Origin: CAYPIE01 sp964410665
Lineage (GTDB): Bacteria; Planctomycetota; Planctomycetia; Gemmatales; Gemmataceae
NCBI GenBank assembly: GCA_964410665.1
Contig: CAYPIE010000065.1
Coordinates: forward strand, 1-35,535
Direction of reading: 5' to 3'
DNA length: 35,535 nt
In this document: positions 24,086 to 31,224 of the stretch, piece after piece
Position numbering within the stretch: the first letter of the stretch is position 1
How the letters are laid out: each line of letters starts with the position of its first letter
The notes under the pieces: generated by a model
Database searches by the model: none
The model's input: only the letters and a program-made list of their open reading frames with translations
Told to the model about the DNA's origin: nothing
Position numbers and translations under genes: made by a program

Positions 24086-25384
24086 TTGAACGCTTTCTTT
24101 CGCCTGTCCCTGCTGACCGCAGGGCTGCTCGGCGGCGAATGGCGGGCCGTTGCCGAGTCCCACCCCCAGCCCAATGTCATCGTGATCATGGCCGATGATT
24201 TTGGCTATGAATGCGTTGCAGCCAACGGCAGCACCAGCTATCAGACCCCCCACCTGGACCGACTCGCCCGGCAGGGGATGCGCTTCACGCACGCCTATGC
24301 CCAGCCTTTATGCACCCCGACCCGCGTCCAACTGATGACCGGCCAATCCAATGTGCGCAACTATGTCCGCTTTGGACACCTTGCCCGTGATCAAAGGACC
24401 TTTGCCCACCTGCTCGGTGCAGCCGGGTATGCGACCGCCATCGTTGGCAAGTGGCAGCTGGGCCGAGAGGTCGATGCCCCAAAACACTTTGGCTTCACCG
24501 AATCCTGCCTGTGGCAGCACACCCGGCGGCCGCCGCGCTATGCCAACCCCGGTCTGGAAATCAACGGCAAACCGACCGACTTCCAGGACGGTACCTATGG
24601 TCCGGAACGGGTGACCGAGTATGCCCTGGACTTCATGACCCGCCACCGCGACCAGCCGTTCCTTCTCTATTACCCGATGATCCTGACCCACGGTCCGTTT
24701 CAGCCGACCCCAGATCACCCTGCCTGGTCACCGCGGGCCCGCGGCGAAAAACGCAGTGACCCAAAATACTTTGCCGCGATGGTCCATTACGCCGATCAAC
24801 TGGTTGGCAAGCTGGTGGCCAAGGTGGCCGAGCTGGGGCTGAGCGAACGGACGCTGATCCTATTCCTGGGCGACAACGGAACGCATCGCCGCATCACCTC
24901 GCGCCTCGGCAACAAGACCATTGTCGGCGGCAAGGGCAAGTTGACCGATGCCGGCACCCATGTCCCGCTGCTGGCTGCCTGGCCAGGCACCATCCCTGCG
25001 GGCCAAGTCTGCCACGACCTGGTCGACACGACCGACTTTTTGCCCACGCTGTGTGCAGCGGCAAGAGTGAAGGTGCCCGACAATCGGCCGATCGACGGCC
25101 AGAGCTTTTTGCCCCAGTTACGCGGTGAAGTTGGCTCGCCCCGGAAGTGGATCTATTGTTGGTACGCTCGCAACCCCGACCGAGGCGAGGAACCTCGTCA
25201 GTTTGCCCGCGACCAGCGCTATAAACTGTACAATAATGGCAAGTTTTTTGATGTGATGAATGATCCGTTCGAGCAGCGGCCGTTGCCCCTCGCCGAACTC
25301 GACGACAAGGCCCAGGAAACCCGGGGCATGCTCCATAAAGCGCTCCAGCAGTACCAGGATGCCCGGCCAACCGCCTTGCGCTAG
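24086..25384 (+). CDS. Secreted sulfatase (type I, formylglycine-dependent)
   Basis: A 432-residue sulfatase that would hydrolyse sulfate esters, probably of polysaccharides, outside the cytoplasm. TTG at 24086 is proposed: AGGGAG lies eight bases upstream and a signal peptide follows (NAFFRLSLLTAGLLGG). The active-site motif CTPTR (76-80) has C76 for conversion to formylglycine and R80. Metal ligands D37 and D38 lie in VIVIMADDFGY, and a second pair in LFLGDNGT. The usual GKWHLG reads GKWQLG (121-126), so the common histidine is glutamine. An ATG at 23945 or an even earlier start is possible but would add about 47 residues before the signal. The maturation enzyme is not in this window. Confidence 0.88.
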   Translation: MNAFFRLSLLTAGLLGGEWRAVAESHPQPNVIVIMADDFGYECVAANGSTSYQTPHLDRLARQGMRFTHAYAQPLCTPTRVQLMTGQSNVRNYVRFGHLARDQRTFAHLLGAAGYATAIVGKWQLGREVDAPKHFGFTESCLWQHTRRPPRYANPGLEINGKPTDFQDGTYGPERVTEYALDFMTRHRDQPFLLYYPMILTHGPFQPTPDHPAWSPRARGEKRSDPKYFAAMVHYADQLVGKLVAKVAELGLSERTLILFLGDNGTHRRITSRLGNKTIVGGKGKLTDAGTHVPLLAAWPGTIPAGQVCHDLVDTTDFLPTLCAAARVKVPDNRPIDGQSFLPQLRGEVGSPRKWIYCWYARNPDRGEEPRQFARDQRYKLYNNGKFFDVMNDPFEQRPLPLAELDDKAQETRGMLHKALQQYQDARPTALR

Positions 25385-25409
25385 ACACCAGGTGCCTGTG
25401 CGTCGACAC

Positions 25410-25435
25410 CACGCCCTGAGCTTGCGAAGGGCGTG
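25410..25435. repeat. REP-like hairpin CACGCCCT-N10-AGGGCGTG
   Basis: An 8-bp perfect stem with loop GAGCTTGCGA, 25 bases after the sulfatase stop and 68 bases from the convergent E2 stop. The core resembles the CCTGAGCTTG(T)CGAAGGG string that occurs as a dispersed palindrome in many bacterial genomes (from memory). It may also serve as a terminator for both genes. Confidence 0.55.
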
Positions 25436-25502
25436 CCACCCGGAGGCTTCGTCTGTCTAAAGTTCGACTCTCTACCCTCGACGATCGGCCGTCCAAAGGG
25501 CT

Positions 25503-26780
25503 TTACTCCGGGCCCAGCAGCAGGGCGGCCGGTTGGCGCAGGTAGTGGGCTAGACGATTGCCAAAGTGGGCCCCGACCGCCCCATCAATCACCCGATGAT
25601 CAAAGCTAAACGATAAGTAGATTAGATCGGCCGGGCGGATCTGCCCATGCTCATCGTAAACCGGTCGCTTGACAATCTTACCCAACCCCAGGATTGCCGT
25701 CTCCGGTACATTGATGATCGGGGTCGAGATCAGCCCGCCGATATTGCCCACCGAAGTCACGGTGAAGGTACTGCCGCGTAGTTCCTCGGGCCGGGCCCGG
25801 CCGGCCCGGGCCGCCGAACTCAGGCGATCGATCTCGCGGGCAATCGTCAACACGTCCTTGCGCTCGGCATCACGAACCACCGGGACCAACAGCCCTGCTT
25901 TGGTGGTCACCGCCACGCCGATGTGATAGTGCGTATGCAGCTGAATCATCTGGCTGGCCTCGTCAAGTGTGCTGTTGACGATCGGCACCTCTTGCAGCGC
26001 TCGGGTCGCGGCCTTGACCACAAAGGCCAGGTAGGTCAACTTGACCCCACGCCGCTCCGCTTCTTCACGCAGAGATTGTCGCATCTGCACCAGCTGACTG
26101 ATCTCGACTTCATCGATGTAGGCATAGTGCGGCACCGTCTGGACCGAGCGGACCATATGCTCGGCAATGCTGCGACGAATGCCGCGTAACGGGATGTGAC
26201 TGCCCGCCTGACCCAGTTCGAGCAATTCACGCACCCCACTGCCGGCTTGGCGCGGTTCCGGGGTGCCATCCAATCGGGCCGGCTGCAAGTGGGGAGTCAA
26301 GTCTTCTAGTAGGATGCGCCCGGCTGGTCCGCTGCCGCGGACGCGGGCCAGGTCGATCCCCAGCTTGCGAGCCAAGTGTCGGACGGACGGAGCCGCGGGC
26401 GGCAAATTCGCGACCGAGGGCGTCGAGCTACCGTTGCTGGGTACCGGCCTGGCCGAGACGCTAGGCCGAGGAGGCGTGGCCGAGGGCGTTGGTTCAGCGG
26501 CAACCGGAGCGCTGGTGGCCGGACTCGCCGAGCCGTTGCCGTGAGTAGTCGTGGCTTCGTAGGCCAGCACCACCTGCCCTACCTTCACCGGCTGTCCTTC
26601 CGCAACATCCAGGCTGGTAATGGTCCCCGTAAACGGAGCGGGCACCTCCATGGTCGCCTTGTCGGTCAGCACCTCCATCAGCGTTTGCCCGCGTTTGATC
26701 GGATCGCCTACCTGGACCAACCAGCGGACCAGCTCTGCCTCGTAGACACCTTCGCCAAGCTCGGGGAGAGGGAATTGCAT
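25503..26780 (-). CDS. Dihydrolipoamide acyltransferase, E2 of a 2-oxo acid dehydrogenase complex
   Basis: A 425-residue E2. One lipoyl domain (1-77) with the lipoylated K41 in LTDKATMEVPAPF, a flexible linker rich in A, P, S and T (78-130), a peripheral-subunit-binding domain (about 131-163, PSVRHLARKLGIDLARVRGS) that holds E1 or E3, and a catalytic domain ending with SFSFDHRVIDGAVGAHFGNR, containing H395 and D399. It transfers the acyl group from lipoamide to CoA in the cytoplasm. Sequence alone does not separate pyruvate from branched-chain substrates; the two-subunit E1 upstream is compatible with either. ATG 26780 follows AAGGAA with about eight bases spacing. It is the last gene of the operon, 40 bases after E1beta. 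Confidence 0.95.
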   Translation of the reverse strand: MQFPLPELGEGVYEAELVRWLVQVGDPIKRGQTLMEVLTDKATMEVPAPFTGTITSLDVAEGQPVKVGQVVLAYEATTTHGNGSASPATSAPVAAEPTPSATPPRPSVSARPVPSNGSSTPSVANLPPAAPSVRHLARKLGIDLARVRGSGPAGRILLEDLTPHLQPARLDGTPEPRQAGSGVRELLELGQAGSHIPLRGIRRSIAEHMVRSVQTVPHYAYIDEVEISQLVQMRQSLREEAERRGVKLTYLAFVVKAATRALQEVPIVNSTLDEASQMIQLHTHYHIGVAVTTKAGLLVPVVRDAERKDVLTIAREIDRLSSAARAGRARPEELRGSTFTVTSVGNIGGLISTPIINVPETAILGLGKIVKRPVYDEHGQIRPADLIYLSFSFDHRVIDGAVGAHFGNRLAHYLRQPAALLLGPE

Positions 26781-26820
26781 GATTCAGTTCCTTTCACCAG
26801 CGCCGGGGGCTGCCCACCGG

Positions 26821-27879
26821 TCATGCCGGCTCACTGGCTACCTCGTGCAGCAGGCGATAAATCGCCTCGTACTGCGGCACGGTATTGCGTTCATAGACCT
26901 GGTTGAGACCGATGCCCGGGACATGTTTGCCCTGTAATAGCCGAGGTTTCACCAGGAGATCATAGAATAATTCCTCAATGATTCGCCGCAACAGATGCTC
27001 GCCAAAGTTGGTCACCTCGGTGTCTTCGTTGATCAAGGCGACCCGCCCGGTTTTCAGAATGCTGTTGCAGACAAGCGGCCAGTCATACGGAAAGATGCTT
27101 CGCAGGTCGATCACATCGAAGCCCCAGTCGTATTCCGCTGTCAGAGCATCCGCCGCCTGAACACACAGCGGCAAGGTACGACCATAACTCACTACGGTCA
27201 CCCGATCCCCTTGCCGGACCTGTTCGCCACTGCCAATGGGGATATACATTGGCTCGAGCTCCGGCCAGCGCGGCTGCCAGCTCGAACGGTCGCCGACCGG
27301 GGCATCGATCCGCTGGTTGAGCTCGGCTTGTTCCATCTCCTCCCCAGGCAAACGGCGAACCGAGGGTACCCGCAGCAACGCTTTGGGCAACAACACCATC
27401 ACCGGGTTGGGATCCACAATCGCCGAGAGCATCAGCCCATAGGCATTGTAGGCATCGCTTGGGATGACGATTTTCCAGCCCGCCAGCCGGCTGGCCCAGC
27501 TCTCAAAGGAATGCGAGTGATACAGGCTGCCACGAATCCCGGAACCGGTCGGCGTCATCAGCACCAACGGCACTTCGACATTGCCCGCGCTGGCCCAGCG
27601 GGCGTTGCCAACAATCTTTAACATATCAATTATATTAAACCCATAGTCGCAAAACTGAATCTCGCACACCGGCCGGCCGCCCGCCAAGGCGATGCCCATC
27701 GCGGTGCCAATGATGCCGCGCTCATCGAGCGGAGAGTTCCAAGCGGTACGTAAGCCCTGAGTGGCGGTGAACACTCCGCCCAAGGGCGGCCCGACATCTT
27801 CCCCAAAGACATCGGTCACCCCGAGATGCTCTTCACCATAATGCAGGGCCAGACGAATCCCCTGGACGAGCGTCGCCAT
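26821..27879 (-). CDS. 2-oxo acid dehydrogenase E1 component, beta subunit
   Basis: A 352-residue transketolase-like beta subunit. Signatures include VFGEDVGPPLGGVFTATQGL, SPLDERGIIGTAMGIALAGG (E1beta motif) and VCEIQFCDYGFNIIDM, then VTVVSYGRTLPLCVQAADAL and VALINEDTEVTNFGEHLLRR in the C-terminal domain. It forms the alpha2beta2 E1 with the product of the gene upstream and decarboxylates a 2-oxo acid with thiamine diphosphate. ATG 27879 follows GGAGAG with eight bases spacing; the upstream extension to 28047 has no similarity. A 198-base gap to E1alpha contains a GC hairpin (GCCGCC-GTTTG-GGCGGC on the minus strand), but co-transcription is still expected. Confidence 0.94.
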   Translation of the reverse strand: MATLVQGIRLALHYGEEHLGVTDVFGEDVGPPLGGVFTATQGLRTAWNSPLDERGIIGTAMGIALAGGRPVCEIQFCDYGFNIIDMLKIVGNARWASAGNVEVPLVLMTPTGSGIRGSLYHSHSFESWASRLAGWKIVIPSDAYNAYGLMLSAIVDPNPVMVLLPKALLRVPSVRRLPGEEMEQAELNQRIDAPVGDRSSWQPRWPELEPMYIPIGSGEQVRQGDRVTVVSYGRTLPLCVQAADALTAEYDWGFDVIDLRSIFPYDWPLVCNSILKTGRVALINEDTEVTNFGEHLLRRIIEELFYDLLVKPRLLQGKHVPGIGLNQVYERNTVPQYEAIYRLLHEVASEPA

Positions 27880-28077
27880 GGCAGTCTCTCCAGAAATGCA
27901 CGGACGTGGTGGGTGGTAATGCGTACTCCGAGAAAACCTCCCGACGCGTCCGGGTACCGCACGCGCGTACAACGCTCGCTGGGCACAGCAGCTGCGTCCT
28001 GAGCTTTGCATGCTGCTTTCGCCCCCCACGACGCGCGAGCCGCCCAAACGGCGGCGGGTTTTGGGGGGGTTGTGGCC

Positions 28078-29199
28078 TCAAAGCCTCAGTGAATCGTCTA
28101 CCGCACCGGGCAGACCGGTGTAGTCCTCAGGATAGATGGCGTCGACTTGGCTGGCGGCATAGGTAAAGCGTTCGACATCTTCGGGCCGCGGTTCGGCCTC
28201 GCTCATGACCTGCTCGACCGCGGCTTCGATTTCCGCAGTTGCCTCAGCGTGGATCACCTCGGCGAGCTCGCGGTGCAACAACCCCGCCTCAATCAGCTGC
28301 TCTTCAAACTGCTGCACACAATCGACTTCATGCTCAATCCGCCGAGCCCCGCTGGAGGAAGAATGTCCATGCAAGCGCGCCACCTTGGCCTCAATCATGT
28401 ACGGCCGACGCTGGCTGCGGCAGTAAGCCAGGCCCCGCTCCAAGCAGCGCCAGGTGGCTACGGGGTCATTGCCATCGACCAGCTCGCCGGGGATGCCAAA
28501 CGCCTTCCCACGGTCGATGATCTGCTCCTCGGCGTGTTGCTCGTCGGCAGGTGTGGAGATCCCATAGGCATTGTTGGTGATCAGCATCAGGACCGGGAGT
28601 TCCTGACCCGGACGTGTGCTCCAGATCATGCAGCTGGCGAAGTCGCCCTCGGCAGTCCCTGCATCGCCACCAACGACAAGGCTCACGCCTTGGCCGCCCT
28701 GCCGCTTTTGCATCAGGGCAGTCCCAGGAGCCATCAGGTATTGCACCTCGATCACCGAGGTCACTGGCAGCACATTCCAAGCCGGCACTGCATAGTGACC
28801 CACGAAGTTGCGGCCACGCGAGTGCGGATCCGTGGCCCGCATCGCCAGCTGCCGCAAGTGATCGGCCGGCGACATGCCAAGAGCGAGCATGAGCCCGGCA
28901 TTGCGGTAATGCAAATGCAGATAATCAAAGGCGGGCCCCTGGCCACGATGCACCTGCATGCCCAAGCAGACGTTGAACGCCTCTTCGCCAGGACCGCCGA
29001 TCCAAAAGTAGGCCTCGCCCGATTTACTCATCTTGATACTACGCTCTTCGAGCACCCGGGTGCGGACCATATGCCGAAAGATGGTCTCGGCCAGTTCCGC
29101 AGGGATCGCCTCGGCGCCCGAAACCACTTGCCGCTGGGCAAGCGCAGTCGAGCGGTCTGGTTCTGAACCACCACCGTGCGGGTTGATGGGATACCGCAT
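28078..29199 (-). CDS. 2-oxo acid dehydrogenase E1 component, alpha subunit
   Basis: A 373-residue E1alpha. The thiamine-diphosphate motif runs from GGDAGTAEGDF (177-187) to ITNNAYGIST (207-216), with NN at 209-210. The N-terminal helix region EERSIKMSKSGEAYFWIGGP and the later RPYMIEAKVARLHGHSSSSG contain the loop that contacts E1beta and E2. ATG at 29199 is fixed by AGGAGG eight bases upstream. An in-frame extension to 29436 is rejected because it crosses a TATAAT box and lacks similarity. This is the first gene of E1alpha-E1beta-E2. The E3 (dihydrolipoamide dehydrogenase) must be elsewhere. Confidence 0.94.
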   Translation of the reverse strand: MRYPINPHGGGSEPDRSTALAQRQVVSGAEAIPAELAETIFRHMVRTRVLEERSIKMSKSGEAYFWIGGPGEEAFNVCLGMQVHRGQGPAFDYLHLHYRNAGLMLALGMSPADHLRQLAMRATDPHSRGRNFVGHYAVPAWNVLPVTSVIEVQYLMAPGTALMQKRQGGQGVSLVVGGDAGTAEGDFASCMIWSTRPGQELPVLMLITNNAYGISTPADEQHAEEQIIDRGKAFGIPGELVDGNDPVATWRCLERGLAYCRSQRRPYMIEAKVARLHGHSSSSGARRIEHEVDCVQQFEEQLIEAGLLHRELAEVIHAEATAEIEAAVEQVMSEAEPRPEDVERFTYAASQVDAIYPEDYTGLPGAVDDSLRL

Positions 29200-29286
29200 G
29201 TGGGTTCCTCCTCGAAGATGCAGCAACGACACGCTTGCGCGCAGGCTTCCTAGGATGAGGATACGCCTACCGCCCGGCCTGCTCCA

Positions 29287-29298
29287 GGGAACGTTCCC
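29287..29298. promoter_or_regulatory. Operator candidate GGGAACGTTCCC
   Basis: A perfect 12-base palindrome about 30 bases downstream of the TATAAT box of the E1alpha operon and 88 bases before the start codon. A site just after the transcription start suits a repressor. The regulator is unknown. Confidence 0.45.
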
Positions 29299-29328
29299 AT
29301 GAAAAGCCGATGAAGATCCGGCCAATTC

Positions 29329-29334
29329 ATTATA
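29329..29334 (-). promoter_or_regulatory. Promoter -10 box of the 2-oxo acid dehydrogenase operon
   Basis: Minus-strand TATAAT (plus-strand ATTATA), a perfect match to the sigma-70 -10 consensus in a GC-rich context, 130 bases before the E1alpha start. No good -35 hexamer lies 16-18 bases upstream (CTCCTT at 17), so it may need an activator or a non-standard sigma. Confidence 0.5.
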
Positions 29335-29432
29335 CCCCTTCGGATCCCAGAAAGGAGCCCACGCGGGCAAAATGGGCGATCGGTCGCCTTCCGAGGATCG
29401 ATGGGCATTACCAGTCGCACAGCTTTCCTGAA

Positions 29433-30713
29433 TCACCCACTCCGGGCTGACCCGTCGCTCGAGGCCGCCTTGCGGACATGCAACAGATAGGTTGGGTTGA
29501 CGGCATCAAAGCGTAAGGTCTCGAGCTGCTCAACACTCCGCGCGATATTAACGAGTGTCACTTCCACTTGGCTCGCCAGCCGCTTCAGCGTCTGATAGAC
29601 CGCCAGAAGCATCTCCAGGGTGGCGACATTACTGACCAAGTGCCCTTCCGGGCGGAGCCGACGGTAGGCGGCCTCGAGCAGCCGGGCGACTTCGCCGCCG
29701 TTGCCGCCAATAAAGATGGCATCGGGGGCAGGCAGCTCGTGAAATACCGCCGGCGCCATCCCATGAATGGCTTTCACATTGCCAATCTCATAGGTCTCGG
29801 CGTTAGCGACGATCAAGTGATAATCCGCAGCGTCTTGTTCGACGGCGTAGACCATCCCTGGCTCCAGCAGCTGGGCAGCTTCCAAGGCCACCGATCCCGA
29901 GCCCGCTCCGACATCCCACATCACCCGACCGGGATACAGATCCAGCTGGGCCAGGGCGATGGCGCGGACCTCGGCTTGGGTGATCAACCCAGTCTTGGGC
30001 TGACTTTGCGCAAACACCTCATCGCGGTTGCCAAACCGCTTGAGTCGATGCACCGGCAGCGGTTCATCCGGACGCCCCTCTTTCCGCTTAAGAATCATCA
30101 CATTAAGCGGGTCAAAACTGAGCTGTTCCAGATCCGCCAGCTCGCCCTGAGTGATCCGCTCATCTTTGCCACCGAGGTTTTCGCAGACATACACGCGAAA
30201 GTAATCGATGCCGCGGGCCAGCAACTCTCGGGCAATCCGTGCCGGTGGATAGGCATCACTGGTAAACAGACCCACCGTCGGGGCGATGCGAATCTGATTG
30301 AGCACCGCCTCGAGGGGGCGACTACTCAAATCGGTCAGAAATGCCTCCTCCCAGGTCTCCTTGATGCGTGCAAAGGCCAACTGCATGCTGCTGACATGCG
30401 GCAGCACCTCAAAGTGTTCCTTGCCGAGTCGGTCGCACAAAAAACGAGCGATCCCATAAAAGAGTGGATCCCCGCTGGCCACCACCACCATGCGTCGCTG
30501 GCTCTGCCCGTCGCGCAAAATCTGGGCCACCTCATGGAGATCGGTGCCAATGCGATACCGTTCGGCGTGCATCTCCGGCAACAGCTGGAGCACCCCCTCC
30601 GAGCCCAACACCAGGTCGGCCTCCGCCAGAATCGCCTGGGCCCGCCCGGTCAGTCCGGCCACGCCATCATTGCCAATGCCGAGAATGAAGATTTTGCCCG
30701 CTTCGTTGTGCAC
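29433..30713 (-). CDS. cobL: Precorrin-6Y C5,15-methyltransferase (decarboxylating), CbiE-CbiT fusion
   Basis: A 426-residue two-domain enzyme of cobalamin (corrin ring) synthesis. The N-terminal CbiE/tetrapyrrole methylase domain (1-205) has LGIGNDGVAGLT and VVVASGDPLFYGIARFL, including the GDP loop. The C-terminal CbiT domain (about 225-415) has the SAM-binding loop WDVGAGSGSVALEAA (266-280) and IFIGGNGGEV. It methylates C5 and C15 and removes the C12 acetate carboxyl with two S-adenosylmethionines. The start is GTG at 30713 with GAGGAT ahead. No other cob genes are adjacent and no cobalamin riboswitch box was seen in the leader. Confidence 0.93.
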   Translation of the reverse strand: MHNEAGKIFILGIGNDGVAGLTGRAQAILAEADLVLGSEGVLQLLPEMHAERYRIGTDLHEVAQILRDGQSQRRMVVVASGDPLFYGIARFLCDRLGKEHFEVLPHVSSMQLAFARIKETWEEAFLTDLSSRPLEAVLNQIRIAPTVGLFTSDAYPPARIARELLARGIDYFRVYVCENLGGKDERITQGELADLEQLSFDPLNVMILKRKEGRPDEPLPVHRLKRFGNRDEVFAQSQPKTGLITQAEVRAIALAQLDLYPGRVMWDVGAGSGSVALEAAQLLEPGMVYAVEQDAADYHLIVANAETYEIGNVKAIHGMAPAVFHELPAPDAIFIGGNGGEVARLLEAAYRRLRPEGHLVSNVATLEMLLAVYQTLKRLASQVEVTLVNIARSVEQLETLRFDAVNPTYLLHVRKAASSDGSARSG

Positions 30714-30882
30714 GGTGGCATCCTCGCACTTGCGCCTTTGCTCAAAGGTGGTTTCCGCCTATCCTGCCGCAAGCCCTTCCACTTGACAAGCCAACGACGG
30801 TACGAACTTCAACTTGCAAGCGGCTCTTGGAAGTGAAATAGTAGATTCAGAACACCCTTCGCGACTTCAAGGAACCTCTCCC

Positions 30883-31218
30883 ATGCGGTTGGACGAACTG
30901 CTGTTTATCGGGCTCAATGGCTACGCCCTGGCGCTACATCGCGACACCGGTGAGATTATTTGGTCGAACGATCAGATGCATTCAGGATATGTCACGATCT
31001 GCTTAGATGGGGACCGGCTAATTGTATCTACTAATGGGTATATTTACTGCCTCGATCCGTTCACCGGGGATATCCTTTGGCATAACCCGCTCAAGGGTTA
31101 TGGCATGGGCTCACCTACCTCGATTGTGTCCGTACGCGGCCAAACACCGCCTCTGATGCTGCAACAGGCCGCGGCGACCGCCGCTCAGGCCAACGGCGCT
31201 TCCCCCGCCGGTGGCTAA
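30883..31218 (+). CDS. Small protein with one or two PQQ-type beta-propeller blades
   Basis: A 111-residue protein starting MRLDELLFIGLNGYALALHR. DTGEIIWSNDQ and LDPFTGDILWHNPLKGYGMG are the tryptophan-containing motifs of PQQ/BamB-like propeller repeats, but a full propeller needs six to eight blades. There is no signal peptide. The C-terminus is Ala/Gln-rich. ATG 30883 has AAGGAACC nine bases upstream. It may be a stand-alone short family or the remnant of a longer propeller; the stop lies only six bases from the stop of the convergent kinase gene. Confidence 0.75.
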   Translation: MRLDELLFIGLNGYALALHRDTGEIIWSNDQMHSGYVTICLDGDRLIVSTNGYIYCLDPFTGDILWHNPLKGYGMGSPTSIVSVRGQTPPLMLQQAAATAAQANGASPAGG

Positions 31219-31224
31219 CCCATC

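Noticed and set aside
28040..28075. G-quadruplex in the E1alpha-E1beta gap
   Set aside because: Only GGG and a run of seven G provide tracts of three or more; the other tracts are GG, so the four-tract rule is met only by splitting the run.
28147..29166. 339-residue plus-strand frame opposite E1alpha
   Set aside because: Antisense shadow of the E1alpha gene; no motif of its own.
30783..30788. TTGACA as -35 of the PQQ-repeat gene
   Set aside because: No acceptable -10 hexamer lies 16-18 bases downstream.
29568..30836. 422-residue plus-strand frame opposite cobL
   Set aside because: It is the antisense shadow of a well-recognised gene, a common effect of high-GC codon usage.
30714..30882. 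Cobalamin riboswitch before cobL
   Set aside because: No B12-box (GCCACTG-type) or matching fold could be seen on the minus strand.
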